Source of the DNA: Trametes villosa
Taxonomy: Eukaryota; Basidiomycota; Agaricomycetes; Polyporales; Polyporaceae
Length of the DNA stretch: 64,000 nt
Assembly (NCBI GenBank): GCA_002964805.2
Contig: PUDQ02000001.1
Location: 6,968,001 to 7,032,000 of the forward strand
Direction: 5' to 3'
The translations under genes and the position numbers were made by a program. The first letter of the stretch is position 1; each line of letters starts with the position of its first letter. Shown here piece by piece: positions 1-11,709 of this stretch. The notes under the pieces are model-generated. The model was not told the origin of the DNA. It made no database searches and was given only the letters and a program-made list of their open reading frames with translations.

Positions 1-1166
1 ACATCGGCTTCGTGCACTTCCTGAGCATCTCGACTGCGACCAAGGTAAGCTTACCTACACGTGTTGCGGTGCGCCTTCTCATCTTATCTCTTCCAGGTTG
101 TCAACACGCTCCCCACCGAGCCCGCGTGGGCCGGCAAGCGCGTGAACTACGGCAAGGACCGCTGCGCATATATCCCGAAGTCGCAGCAGGCGGCCGCGCA
201 AGCTGCTCAGGCGGCGGCTGCCCAGTCGCTGGTCGCGCAGTCGGCGGCGCTGTCACCCATCGCGGGCAACGGCAACCCGTTCGCGTCGCCCCTCTCGCCG
301 TACATGCCGTTCTCGCCCGACGCGCTGCAGAGCCTCGCCAGCGGCCAGAGCCTGAACCGCACGGTGTATCTCGGGAACATCCACCCCGAGACGACGACCG
401 AGGACCTGTGCAACGCGATCCGTGGTGGCGTGCTCCAGAGCCTCCGCTATATGCAGGACAAGCACATCGCTGTAAGCTGTTTCTATCGGGGATGACGTGA
501 ATGTTTGCTAATCTTCCCTTCAGTTCGTGACGTTCGTCGATCCCGCGGCGGCGCTCACCTTCTTCCAGGTGGCGTCGTACCAGGGTCTGACGCTCAACAA
601 CCGTCGGCTGAAGATCGGCTGGGGCAAGAACTCGGGGCCGCTGCCCCCAGCGCTTGCGCTTGCCGTGCACTCGGGTGCGACGCGTAACGTCTACGTCGGC
701 AACATCGAGGACTTCGACACGTTTACGGAGGAGAAGCTGAGGAGGGACTTTGGCGAGTACGGGGAGATTGAGCTCGTCAACTTCTTGAAGGAGAAGTAAG
801 TGTGCTCCCTGGTGCGATTTCCAGGATGTATGCTGACTGTATGCTAGGAACTGCTCGTTCGTGAACTTCACGAACATCTCGAACGCGATCAAGGCGATCG
901 ACGGCGTGAAGAACAAGCCGGACTACGCGAACCTGCGCATCGCGCATGGCAAGGACCGGTGCGCGAACCCGCCGCGTTCGGGCCCGCAGGGTGGTTCGGG
1001 CGGAAGGAGGTCCGGTGGCAACAACGCGAACTCGCAGCCCCCGAGCGCTGTCGAGCCTACCGAGGACGTGGTCATGCTGAAGAGCGAGATCGTGAACGGT
1101 GCGATCCCCGAGGAGACGAGCGAGGCGGCCGACATTCCCTCCGGGGAGGTCGAGGCGTCCGCGTGA
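1..1166 (+). CDS. nrd1: RNA-binding protein with tandem RRMs, Nrd1-like (5' partial)
   Basis: Exons 1-44 (partial), 97-471, 524-795, 848-1166; the three introns have GTAAG donors and CAG/TAG acceptors and keep one frame. The visible protein has the end of one RRM (RNP1-like IGFVHFL), then a Q/A-rich linker, then two full RRMs: one starting [16 protein letters not shown] with RNP1 IAFVTFVDP, one starting [19 protein letters not shown] with RNP1 [10 protein letters not shown]. Two RRMs are followed by the repeated tail (Y/H)GKDRCA(Y/N), a feature I associate with the fungal Nrd1/Msa-type proteins, which bind mRNA and repress sexual differentiation genes in fission yeast. The C-terminus is G/R/N-rich, then acidic. 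The N-terminal part lies outside the window. RRM assignment is firm; the Nrd1 name rests on memory of the domain layout. Confidence 0.85.
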
Positions 1167-2282
1167 AGAGGACGAGACGACGACGACGACACAACACACC
1201 ATACCCCTGCGTTGCTGCCCGCGCTGCGAAAACTCATTGTATGATGAAGTGGCCGCTTGGATACCCGTCCCCAGTCTGTGTATATCGTGCTCGCTCCCCT
1301 GAACGCTGCCTCTGAACGTGCTCCGACTGTACCACTGAACTCGACGTCTCGGTGCCCCGGCCGCCCGTCCGTCATGGCTCTCTCTCTCGCAAAACCGTCT
1401 TCTCGTGGATGGACAACGCCGATGAACAACCCACATACTTCTGCAATCCTGCTCGGCTCCGCGCCTCGAGCGTGGGCGAGCGCCACGATAACACGCGCCG
1501 GGGACGCCGACAGCCACACGCGCGCGGACCTTGGGCTATTGGTTGCTCGTTCTTTATCAACTTGACTTTCGCCGCTCGCCGCCTTATTCCCTGCCCCCAT
1601 CTCAGTCGCCCCTTCCTTTCGCTGCCCTCACTGATCCCCAAACCCCACCCCCGTTTCTTTTTCTCTCCCTTCTCCCGTCCCGAATGTTTATGCGGGGCAG
1701 CGGGGATTCTTGCGCCCCGCTGCCCTCGCCGCCGCTCTTTGCCTTGATACTATATGCATGCCCTTGTCCCCTCTGGTCCGTCTGACTGCGATCGTCCGAT
1801 CGTCTCTGTTCCCTGATACCGGTACTATACTCCCCTGGCCGTATTGCGATCGATGCGGGTGCTATAACGATGCAGTAATCTTGCGTGTATCTCACTCATA
1901 CTCTCTACACCCGAAGTAGCAATGGAGTCTCCTTTCCTCTCAGCGGCGTGGTGTGCGACGAACAATGATCTAGGCTGCGTCGTTTGCTGCCCGTGTTGGT
2001 ACATGGCACCAGGCGACATAGTCAGGCGGGTTCGGAAAAGGCTCGAAGCCCTCAGACATCCAGCCGCGAGTGTCCTCGACTCCGGCAGTCACGTCGAGTG
2101 GGCCCAGATGGTAAACGCAGAGCAACATGTACACCGAGAGGAGACACGCAAGTAGGTGGAACACCCTCCCATTCATCATATAAAGCAACCCCCAAAACCT
2201 GTACAAAGCACGCATCGAAGTCCTCGAGAATCCGGATCGCCCAGTCTGCGCCAGCGCAGCGCGCTGCATGGATAGTGGCTGC
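1167..2282. other. Intergenic, 3' flank of the RRM gene
   Basis: About 1.1 kb between the RRM stop codon and the stop codon of the first F-box gene, so it serves two convergent 3' ends. It holds pyrimidine-rich stretches (around 1590-1740) and short ORFs with no recognisable domain or splice-linked continuation. I see no gene here. Confidence 0.5.
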
Positions 2283-4024
2283 TCATGCGCTCGAGGATGC
2301 ATGCGAGGAAGCGCGGTCGGAGTCCGTATCCGCAGGGGGCGTTTGGCAGCCGTCGTACGCGTCGAGCATGCTCAACCAGGCCGTGGAAAACGGATGTATG
2401 TGCGGGTCGCTGTGTTTCTGCAGGAACAGCTCGCGGGAGCTGGCGACGTCGAGATGCGGGAATACGCGGTAGAGCGCCATGCCACACTCATCCACGTCCA
2501 CGATGGTGGCGCGGCAGACCACTAGCTCGAGGAGTTCGTGGCGGGTACGCGGCAGCGAGTCGGGGACATCATCGGCATCGCGCGAGCAGTCCTCGAGCGT
2601 CACGTAGAGATGCGGGATGTGAAGGAAGTGCAACTCGGGGCACTGGCGGGAGAACGACCGGAGGGAGCGCAGCGTGACGGTCGTAGGGTGGTACAGGTCA
2701 GGAGCTTCCTCTTCGCTTGCAAGGAGGGACTTGAAGCATATGCTGAGACTGACAAGCTCGGGCCAGGCCTCGGCGAAGGACACCAGAACGGCATCCGACA
2801 GCATGAACTCGCCGAAGTTGAACCACAGGCTCAGCATCGTGAGGTGGCGGAGAGTGAGGAGAGCCTGTGTCGGAGCGAGCATCATATCGGGGCTTAGCGC
2901 GGGAGGATCGTAAAAGTAGCGGAAGGAAATGGCCAAGGACTGTAGATGGGGAGCGCCTTGTGCAATGTTAGAAAGGAGAGGGAGCATGAGGTCCCAATCG
3001 AAGTCGACGTTCGTGTTTGCGACGTTGATTGTGAGCCTGTGCAAACGAGGTGAGGAGCACCTCGCGAGGAACCATGTCACGTCGCCGTCGCCGCAGTCGA
3101 TGATGTCCATCTCCGTGAGAGCGGGAAAGCCTCTGAATTCGACGTTGGAGTAGCTATAACCCCGGCCTAGCTCAATCCGAAGATATGCCAGCGCGGGAAG
3201 GGTGGCCAACACTCGTAGAGAGGCGGCGTCTGGGTACCACTCGTTCGGGGCAAAGTCTGCGGCTTCGTGGACATAGAATTGTAGGGTCCTGAGATTGACG
3301 AGTGCTTCTGGGGCGATGTGCGAAAAGAAGTTGTCGCTGTCGGCTACTTCGAATGAGGTGAGTCCGGGGGCGTTGAAGAACAGATGCTGTATGGCGAGCG
3401 CGCACTCAGGGTGTTCATCTTCGCTGCACCTGGTTCGCACTCTGACACTGTAGACACGAAAGAACTGCAGGAATGGGGAAGCCAGGAGACGTAGGTCATC
3501 GCCTGTAGCGGTAGGACGCCAACCAGCAACAGATCGTAAGGAGGTGAGGAGGGGCCCGTGGCCGCCGGAGAGGCGAGCAAGATGAGACCAACTGTCTGCT
3601 GTGAGGTGTTTGTCATCCCAGAGATCATCCTTATCGAGGATGCCGCGAACGAGAGCTGCACGGTCACAGAACAGCGCCCAGGTTTCCGGACCGACTGGCT
3701 CCGACAAGCGCTGCAAAGACGTTCGACAGAGTCAGACAGGTGCATTCATTATTCGGATCGAACCAGTGCACGTACGATCTTGTATTCTGGCGCGTAGATG
3801 TCTTTTGTGCGAGGCCCATGGAACAACCTATAGAATTCCGGCAGGAGTAGCAAAATGGGACGTAAGGATGGCAGTTCGGCCCAGAGTGCTTTGGTGGCTG
3901 GAATATGGAACGCATGGGAGACCAAGGCAAGTTTCGCGACTTCCTGTGGTCGCGCTGGTACGAAATGGTCGACGACCTCTGCAAGGATATCCGTGTTGTT
4001 CAGCGCGGCATGTTGAGCAAACAT
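2283..4024 (-). CDS. F-box protein with LRR-like C-terminus, paralogue 1
   Basis: Exon 1 is 4024-3776 (83 codons) and exon 2 is 3710-2283; the 65-nt phase-0 intron runs GTACGT to TTTGCAG. Product 558 aa. The start was chosen at MFAQHAAL because it aligns with the starts of the two neighbouring paralogues (MSAQHAAL, MSAQRAAL). Residues about 8-60 form an F-box of the mushroom type (DILAEVVDHF, then LALVSHAF and LWAELPSLRPILLLLPEF). The remainder is a leucine-rich repeat-like array (for example LVNLRTLQFYV, LTMLSLWFNF). F-box proteins bridge Skp1-Cullin ubiquitin ligases to substrates, and the LRR region is the usual substrate receptor; the substrate is unknown. First of three tandem copies on this strand. 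No transmembrane segment or signal peptide is seen. Confidence 0.88.
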
Positions 4025-4170
4025 CGTTTCCTCGTCGATGCTGGCTACAAACGCCGTTAGAAACAGACCGCTGGGCACAGGCAGAGTTCCGCTCACGGTT
4101 TTAGGATTGTGGTAGGACGCAAGCAACGATTGGGTCCGGATGCATCAAGGCGAACTCGCGGCTCCCGCAT

Positions 4171-4210
4171 CATCGCTCATTGAATTACGCACTCAGAGAC
4201 GCCGGCGGTG
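4171..4210 (-). promoter_or_regulatory. Conserved upstream element of F-box gene 1
   Basis: On the coding strand it reads CACCGCCGGCGTCTCTGAGT followed by GCGTAATTCA and GCGATGATG. Near-identical copies lie about 145-150 bp before the ATG of all three F-box genes, whereas the DNA between has diverged. This is either promoter function or duplicated flank; the constant distance favours a promoter. Confidence 0.5.
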
Positions 4211-4268
4211 TCGAAGTCCGATTGGTGTAACACGACCTAACACGACGCTAGTACTGAAATTCCACCTA

Positions 4269-5998
4269 TTACAGACTCCCCGAGGACATAGACGATGACG
4301 AGCGGCTGAAGTCCGTGTCCGCAGGAGTTGGGCAACCTTCGTAGGCGTCCAGCATGTTCAACCACGTCGTAATAAATGGGCGAATTTCCTCGTTGTAATC
4401 ATCGCTGTGCGCTCGCAAGTACAACTTGCGCGAATCGTCGACGTCGAGATGCGGAAATATGCGAGAGAGCGCCCGGCCGCACTCGTGCACGTCCCCGATG
4501 ACGGCACGGCATACTGCGAGTTGGGAGAGCCAGTGTGGCTCCTCGGAGACGTCGTTAGTATCGTCTGCGCAAGCCTCGAGTGGCACATAGATATGCGGGA
4601 TGTGGAGGGATCGCAAGTCGGGACAGTGTCGAGCGAATGAGCGGAGGGAGCGCATCGTGACAGTCATAGGACAGAGGTGAAGACCGTTCGTTTCGGCGGG
4701 GTGCAGCCTTTGGAAGCATATGTCGAAGTCGGTAAGCCCGGGGCAGGCCTCGGCGAAGGACTCCAGAAAAGCATCCGATAACAAGATTTCACCGTAGTTG
4801 AAGTACAGCGTCAGCGATGTGAAATGGCGGAGAGCGAAGAGGGGATGCGTAGCAGCGAGTAGCATATCCGGGTATTGCTCCGGAGGCTGGTAGAATTCGC
4901 CGAAGGAGATGACCAAGCTTTGCAGCAGAGGGGCGCCGTTCGCCATGTTGGAGAAGAGAGGGTGCATGTTCTCCCACTGGAACTCGACGTTCAAGTTGGT
5001 GAGGTCGATGGTCAGCTCGCTTAAGCGAGGCGAGGAGCATCTTGCGAGAAACCATACGACGTCACCATCGCCACAGTCGACAACTTCCAGTTCCGTGAGA
5101 GAGGAAAAACCTGTGAAGTCGACGTTGGATGCACGATACCCCCTGCCGAGTTCTACGCAGAGATATTCCAGCGCGGGTAGGGACGCCAACACACGCAGAG
5201 AAGCAGCGTTCGGATACCACTCCTCGGGAGCGTAGTCCGCAGCAGAATCCACGAAAAATCGCAAGGAGCTGAGATTGACGAGTGCTTCGGGGGCAATCTG
5301 CGCGAAGAGGTCTTCATCGCAGCTGATAACCCCGAATTCGGTGAGTGTGGGTGCGTTGGCGAACATGTCTTGTACGGCCAGCGCGCAACGGCCTTTGTTT
5401 TCGTCAGACACGGTCGGTGAATGCCCGATGCGGAAGAATTGCAGGAGCGGGGATGATAAGAGACGCAGGTCCTCGCCTGTAGCGGAAGGATACCACAGAC
5501 CGACCGACCGTAACGACGGGAAGAGGGGGCCAGCACCGCCGTGGAGACGAGCAAGATGAGACCAGCTCTCGTCTGCGAGGTCCTGTTCAGCCCGGTAGAT
5601 AGTCTTGCTGTCAATGATGCGGACGAGGGCCGCTCGATCACGGAACAGCGCCCAGATTGCCGGACTGACTGGCTCCGACAAGCGCTGCAAAAACGTTCGA
5701 CAGAGTCAGATAGGCGCAGTCGCCACCTTCATCAAACAAGAACACGCACAATTTTGTCTTCTTGCCCGTAAGTGTTTGTTGTGCGAGGTCCGTGGAATAA
5801 CCTATAGAATTCCGGCAGGAGTAGCAAGAGGGGGCGCAAGGACGGCAGCTCGGCCCAGAGTGCTTTGGTGGCTGGGAGACGGAACACGTGAGAGACCAGG
5901 GCAAGTTCGGCGATCTCCTGCTGTCGCGCTGGCAAGAAATGGTTGACAACCTCTGCGAGGATGTCTGCATTGTTCAGCGCAGCATGTTGAGCAGACAT
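4269..5998 (-). CDS. F-box protein with LRR-like C-terminus, paralogue 2
   Basis: Exon 1 is 5998-5750 (83 codons) and exon 2 is 5684-4269, joined by a 65-nt phase-0 intron (GTGCGT to TTTGCAG) at the same residue as in the neighbours. Product about 554 aa. F-box: DILAEVVNHFLPARQQEIAE, LWAELPSLRPLLLLLPEF. Exon 2 starts RLSEPVSPAIWALFRDRAALV and carries leucine-rich repeats such as LPALEYLCVELGRGY. The C-terminal tail is serine-rich (SRSSSSMSSG). It is clearly a tandem duplicate of paralogue 1: collinear along the full length with conserved blocks such as LARCSSPRL and EEWYPNAASLRVL. The predicted role is substrate adaptor of an SCF ubiquitin ligase, substrate unknown. Confidence 0.88.
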
Positions 5999-6717
5999 CG
6001 TTTCCTCGTAAACGCTGGCTACAAACGCTGTTAAGTATGGACCACCGGACAAAGTAGAGTTCTGCTCACAGTTTCAGGGGAGTGCTAGGTTGTGGTGGGA
6101 CGAACGCGACGACTGGAGCGCATCATGGCTGGGAAGCCACATCATCGCTAAGAATTATACACTCAGAGACGCCGGCGGTGGCAGGGTCGTCGGATACTCA
6201 CACCGTGACGACGCCGTAGTAGATCCCGGTAGGTCTTCGAGGTGCAGAGTCGCTGCTTGGGAGATAGTTAGCTCGAGAACGGTGATGCAACGATAATCAC
6301 TTGAAGATGCCGCCAGGTGTCCGGCTGTTTGACAAGGCATTGCGCACAGGTTGTCCTAAGGGGCACCAGCGCGACGGGGTACCGTATATGTACACACGAA
6401 AGAACAGAGTGGAGGCCTGGGCTCAGAAACTTATTTGTAGCTTGCTGGTGAGGTTCCGCGATTGGCCTGTACTCATCGACAACTCTTAGCCCAGCAACGT
6501 CTCATTCCTCATTCCCAGTGATCAATCAGCGAACGGCCGTACGAGCGACAGAATCTCGTCAGATTAATCTCGTTAGAATCACAGCACATGTTGTATTCTG
6601 CTAAACGTACTTCAGCGCCGCGCGCGAGAACGAGTGCATCTCAGATCGTCAATGCTGTCCATACCCAATATGCCGCTGAAACGGCTACCCCTTGAACGCT
6701 GGAAACGCGTGTGACGA
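5999..6717. other. Intergenic between F-box paralogues 2 and 3
   Basis: About 0.7 kb holding the upstream element of paralogue 2 (6141-6180) and otherwise no ORF with recognisable content. The stretch 6480-6660 is relatively AT-rich and probably carries the 3' end signals of paralogue 3. Confidence 0.4.
6141..6180 (-). promoter_or_regulatory. Conserved upstream element of F-box gene 2
   Basis: Coding-strand sequence CACCGCCGGCGTCTCTGAGT followed by GTATAATTCT and TAGCGATGAT, the second copy of the motif described upstream of paralogue 1, about 145 bp before the ATG. This copy contains TATAAT. Confidence 0.5.
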
Positions 6718-8409
6718 TCAGTTAGTGTCCGTATTCGGAGGCTTTGGGCCTGCGACAGCGTCCAGTGTGCTCGACCAGGCTGTGGCGTACGGACGTATCT
6801 CCTTGTCGCTGCACTCGTTGTGGGCTTGTTGGAATAGCTCGCGGGAGCCGTCGACATCGAGATGCGGGAATAAGCGACAGAGCGCCTCGCCGCATCCATG
6901 CACGTCCTCGATGACGGCACGGCAAACCACTAGCCGGGAGAGTCGGTGGTCCGCATGTGCCTGCTCGCCAGCGTCGTCGGAGCAGTCTCCGAGCGAGGCG
7001 TAAAGGTGCGGGATGTGGAGGTGTTTCAGTCTGGGACAGTGTCGGGAGAACGACCGTAGGGAGCGTAGTGTGACAGTCGCAGGATCTGAGCCGAGCATAT
7101 CGGTTGCGGCAGGGGGAAGTACCTGGAAGCATACGTAGAAGCTGACGAGCTCGGGCCAAGCTTCAGCAAAGGACTCCAGAACGGCGTCCGAGAGCACCAT
7201 TTCGCCGTAGAGGAACCACAGGGTCAGCGTCGTTAGGTGGCGGAGGGCGAGGAGGGGGTGCGCCACGGCGAGCAGCATGTCAGGGTGTCTTGTGGGAGGA
7301 TAATTGAAACGACGGAAGGAGACGACCAAGGACTGGAGATGCGGGGCGCCTTGAGCGATGTTAGAGAGGAGGGGACGCATGTGAGTCCACTGGAAGTTGA
7401 CTGGCATGTTCGCGACGTCGATGGTGAGCTTGCGCAAGCGAGGCGAAGAACACCTCGCGAGGAGCCATGTGACGTCGCCGTTGCCGCAGTCGGTGACGTC
7501 TAGCTCCGTGAGGGAGGAGAAACCGCTGAATCGGATTGTGGATTGACGATAACCCCTGCCTAGCTCGACCTGGAGATATTCCAAGGCAGGAAGGGCCGCC
7601 AAGACTTGCAGAGAGGCAGCGTTCGGATACCATGTGTTCGGGGCCAAGTCCGCCGCCAGATCCACATGATATCGTAGGGTCTTGAGATTGACGAGTGCTT
7701 CGGGGGAGATGTGCGAAAACAAGTTTTCGCTGCTGATCGCCTCGAACGCGGTAAGCGCGGGTGCACGGATGAACATGTCTTGTATAGCAAGGGCACATCG
7801 GCCTTCATTCTCTCCGGACCCAATCCGCGTGTTCAAAATACAGAACGACTGCAGTGACGAAGATGTTAGAAGACGCAAGTCGTCGCCTGTAGCAGTAGGA
7901 CGCCACACGTCGACGGTTCGCAAGGAGGGGAAGAGGGACTCGTGGCGACCTAAGAGGCGAGCAAGGTGAGACCAGCTCTGCTCTGAAAGGTGCCCATCGA
8001 GCCAGGGCTTGTCATCTGCGTGGATGATGCGCACGAAGGCTGCGCGTTCACGAAACCGCGCCCAGGACTCTGGGCTGACTGGCTCTGACAGGCGCTGAAC
8101 AAGCAGTCAATTGTTGTCAGCCAGGCCGACTCGTCGATCCGATGACCCGAGTGTACTCACTATCTTGTATTCTGGCGCGTAGCGTTTTTCCGTGCGAGGG
8201 CCTGGGTACAATCGATCGAATTCCGGCAGGAGCAGCAGGAGGGGGCGCATGGAAGGTAGCTCGGACCACAGAGTCTTGGTGGCGGGGATATGGAAGGCCT
8301 GAGATACCAAGGCAAGGTTGGCGACATGCTGTCTCAGCGCCGGTGCGAGTTGATCGACGATCTCCGCGAGGATATCTATGTTCTGCAGCGCGGCACGTTG
8401 AGCGGACAT
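6718..8409 (-). CDS. F-box protein with LRR-like C-terminus, paralogue 3
   Basis: Exon 1 is 8409-8161 (83 codons) and exon 2 is 8094-6718, with a 66-nt phase-0 intron (GTGAGT to GTTCAG). Product about 541 aa. The first exon has the F-box (DILAEIVDQLAPALRQHV, LWSELPSMRPLLLLLPEF). Exon 2 opens RLSEPVSPESWARFRERAAF and continues into leucine-rich repeats collinear with the other two copies (LARCSSPRLRKLTIDV, LPALEYLQVELGRGY). It ends in a short charged tail without the serine-rich stretch of paralogue 2. Same inferred role: SCF substrate adaptor. Confidence 0.88.
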
Positions 8410-9278
8410 TGATTATGTGTATACTTGCTGCAAAGATCGTTAGGCGCAGTCCATTGGTACGGAGACAGTTCCGCTCACTTTATCAGGGTTGTGCTAGGTG
8501 GTGGTAAGAGAAAGGCAGCAACGGCGGTAGCAGCGTGGCGAGCACTGGCGGCCGCGTCATCCTCGCTAATATTACATACTCATAGACGCCGGCGGTGCTG
8601 AGTACAACGTAACTTGCTGTACGCGTAACCATATACTGGATGGATCATAGTCAGTCATACGATGGGCAGATGTAAACTTGAAGAAAACGTGTAGCTAATT
8701 GAGTTGCGCAATTTGCGCGTTGAAGTTCGTCAGCGTAGCTGGGCTAGAGGCCGCTCCTCGCTCGCGCGACAGATGCATAGTGACGACGACGTCCAGTGGT
8801 AGTAATTCCTGGTAAGAAGCGGCGGCGCAGCCTCGGGTTGGTACGGTGCTAAATAGGCTGCCGCGCGCGCGACCTGGAAGGCGGCGGCGAGCATTAGGCG
8901 CCCATGCTTCCTCCTTTCGACTGGACCCCCATGCAGGCGACTATTGAATCTTGGCCGCCCAGGTCTAGCATGCGTACGCGAGCATCACATTTCCGCATCC
9001 GAACGGTTCATACGTCTAACTTAGAAACCAGGGTGCTTACTTGGCTCTGTAAGCTGTGGGAGCTGATGCCGCCGCGCGTGTTGCTGCAACGGCGGCCGCG
9101 GTGCAACGACGCATATCATATCGGACATGTCAGAACACCATCGCCCGGATTGACAGAATATCACCACCGCAAAGAGACAAATACCATTTGCGATAGAGAT
9201 ACCTTGTAGTTCCAGTGATAGCTCATCAGACGCGTGCCTCGCAAGTATTATTCGGATGTTGGAAAACTTCGCCCAGTG
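8410..9278. other. Intergenic between F-box cluster and APH gene
   Basis: About 0.9 kb with the paralogue 3 upstream element (8556-8597). Short ORFs at 8904-9209 have no domain and no splice partners. No gene seen. Confidence 0.4.
8556..8597 (-). promoter_or_regulatory. Conserved upstream element of F-box gene 3
   Basis: Coding-strand CACCGCCGGCGTCTATGAGT followed by ATGTAATATT and AGCGAGGATGA, about 150 bp before the ATG. Third copy of the motif shared by the F-box triplet. Confidence 0.5.
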
Positions 9279-10695
9279 TCAATGACCTTCTTTGCCCCTA
9301 GTGACTCCCTCTATTCGCGACTCTCCAGTAGTGGACTCATTCTCCTCAGTATAGGGGACTGCGCCATTGTCTTCCCATGCTGTAGAACTCAGGTGAGCCC
9401 CGTGAAATACTGAACAAAACGGAAGGCTTACTTTTCACAGCCGCTACCTCATCCGGAGAGCACGTATACCACCCCCCATACTCAATGCCCTCCAAAATCC
9501 CGCACGTGAGGCCTTCCGAGCCAAACACGTACTCCCCGAGGCGCAACAACAGCGCGGGCATATAGCCAACGCTTGCGATTGCGAGGTGCAGGGTGGCCAC
9601 GACGTGCGAGTTGCGCGTAACCGCGTCTAACGTGCCTCCGGACGCCACGCGCACCGCCTCCGTGTACATCTCACGGCACTTGTGCAGTTCCTCCGCCGTA
9701 GCATGGCCAGGTTCCCCCGAGTGGCTGTCGAACATGACCGGGTTCCAGTCGATGGTGAGCCAAGCCGGGTAGCGTAGCGCCCCGAGCTGGCGCGGCTGGA
9801 TGGACACCCCGTCCCAGTCGATGATGTCGACGACTCGGCCCGTGTCGTCGATGAAGATGTTCTGCGCGTCGAAGTCGGGGTGCCCGAGCGTGAACGGCGC
9901 GCGGTCGAACTGTGCGTCCGCGAGCGCGCTGAGCAGTAGCTGGAGGAGCGCATACATGGGTCCTCTGTCCTCTTCAGTGTTCGTGCTCTGGCGCAGCGCG
10001 AGGAGAGCGGCGAAGTAGGCGTGCGTCGAGTCGAATGGGCCGAACGCCTCGTCCGGTCCCTCCGCGCCGAGTAGCCCGAGGCCGGATGGGAAGGGCGCGA
10101 TGGTGTACAACCCGTTCGGCTCGACGCGGTCCAGCCTACCGATTTTGTCGAACTCGAGCTGGGCGAGCTTGGCCATGTACCCCGCGAGCGACTCGAAGAG
10201 GTTCTCCTTGCGGCGCGTGTCCGTCCACCAGGAGGGGTCGTTCCAGACGGCGAAGAGGCAAGTCCCGCGGACCTTGTCCATGATCATGTACGGGCGGCCG
10301 AGGGCATTTTCGCCGTCGCACGAGCAAGCGTGCAGCGTCGGGATGGGGACGGACGTGCGCGACGCGATGAACTCCATTGCGGTAATGTCGAGCTGCATCG
10401 AGCGGGCGTCGGCGGCCCCCCAAGAGTCGTCCATCGGCATGCGGATCGCCCAAGCGACGTTGTCCGAGAAGTGGACCTCGAAGACGGCGTTGAATGCCCC
10501 CGTCTTCGGCGGGCTTTGCACAGTGCAGGTTATGACTTCGAGATGCTCGGGGTGCTCCTCGAGGAACGGCTCGCGCTCGCGAAGCTGCGCGCGTCGCGTG
10601 TCCAGGACCAAGTTTCGGATAGCGTCGAGATCGACGCGCTCCGCGAACGCGCTACCGGTGGTGTATGAGCCAGTACTAGAAGACGAGAGGCTCAT
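9279..10695 (-). CDS. Aminoglycoside phosphotransferase (APH)/choline kinase-like protein, copy 1
   Basis: Exon 1 is 10695-9432 and exon 2 is 9379-9279; the 52-nt intron has GTAAGC, a GCTCACC branch-like site and TTCTACAG. Product about 454 aa. Kinase core motifs are visible: YMIMDKVRGTCLF in the hinge region, Brenner-type catalytic loop LGHPDFDAQNIFIDD, and the metal-binding DIIDWDG. Start at MSLSSSSTG matches the start of the related gene at 14670-16148. The acceptor was chosen because it places a Trp right after the junction, as in the relative. Fungal APH-fold proteins phosphorylate small molecules or are uncharacterised; the substrate cannot be told from sequence. A TATATAAG lies almost on the ATG, too close to act; an ATAAAAA at about 10808 is better placed. 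Confidence 0.85.
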
Positions 10696-11419
10696 GGTGC
10701 TTATATACGCGAGCACAGGACGGTGGCGACAGAGGTGAGTCGGGGTTGCTTGTGTCGTACTACGATGTTGGGAGCGGGGAAGCGCAGACTTAACGCATCC
10801 CGCATCTTTTTATGTGGGGAGGGCGTGCAGGTTTGTGCCACTCCGGCATCGTGCAGCAGGACAGTGCCACTGACAGCGTTGATCTGCACACAGATGGACT
10901 TAGACTAGCGATCGCGGCCCGTGCGCCTGTGGCCCAGGCGCGCGTCAGACAAAGCATCGACCTTTACTCACGCTTGCTGAAAGTCTTCTGGACAGGGCGC
11001 ATTGACCCGCGAATTCGTTCCCATGTGGGTCTCGGAGTACAAGCGCATTCTACGGGCCGCGTACACGCCGGGCTAGTAAGTAAGCATAGTGCTCTTCGTC
11101 CCGTTTCGGTCTTGGCAAACCTCAGTTCAAGTCTATCTTCTAGATCAAACCTGGAGTTTCGACCACGCCACTTCATCCCATCTTCCGGAGCCCAATGCGA
11201 GCCCTGTTGCGCATGCCGACGCGGGGGGGGGTACTTCTTGGATTGTGGGGCATGCGTGCAGCTTCGTCGTGCCGTACACCATCTTTACACCAAGCTCCGG
11301 CAGCGCGAAAGGGTGGCCGACGCTTTGCCTCTCCCAGCTCTGGCATATATAATCGTTGTGGGAGGGGGAGAGGAAAGTAAACGAACACCAGTTTCCCCAT
11401 TCCACTCACCACGATTTCA
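10696..11419. other. Intergenic between divergent APH and small Cys-rich gene
   Basis: About 0.7 kb. It should hold the promoters of both divergent genes: ATAAAAA near 10808 facing the APH gene, and CATATATAATC at about 11342-11352 facing the small gene, roughly 70 bp before its ATG. Short ORFs inside have no recognisable content. Confidence 0.45.
11342..11352 (+). promoter_or_regulatory. TATA box of small Cys-rich gene
   Basis: CATATATAATC about 70 bp upstream of the ATG at 11420, a normal distance for a fungal core promoter; it supports the small downstream gene being real. Confidence 0.4.
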
Positions 11420-11709
11420 ATGACCAAAGGAAATGCACAGCGCTGGTAAGACATATTTCCATCGGCCGCAAAAACGACAGCTCACCCCCTCTCGCGCCTG
11501 ATAGCCCCGCACCCGGGTGCAAGGAGTCCGCTGTGACTCCTCGATGCGTCGAAAAGGAGCATGTTGTGTACTGTTACAGGCACACTTCAACGGTGTACTC
11601 GCCCCGTGGCAAAGGGTGTCCCTCCTGCTACTTGGCCCGGCAGAAAGTCGAGAGCAACCATAGGAAATGGACCGAGTGGATGGAGAAGCAGCAGAAACGC
11701 GATGCATAG
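11420..11709 (+). CDS. Small Cys/His-rich protein, possible zinc ribbon (76 aa)
   Basis: Exon 1 is 11420-11445 and exon 2 is 11505-11709, with a 59-nt intron (GTAAGA, branch-like GCTCACC, CCTGATAG). The junction creates a Cys, giving a short protein starting MTKGNAQRC. Cysteine and histidine spacing suggests metal binding: CPAPGC, then PRC, then YCYRH, then GCPSC, followed by a charged helical tail rich in K/E/W. A TATA box sits about 70 bp upstream of the start. I do not recognise the family; a zinc ribbon or treble-clef peptide is the simplest reading. The small size and lack of homology knowledge keep this tentative. Confidence 0.45.

Noticed and set aside
101..1600. Long minus-strand ORFs opposite the RRM gene
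   Set aside because: Arg-rich shadows of the conserved RRM coding frame.
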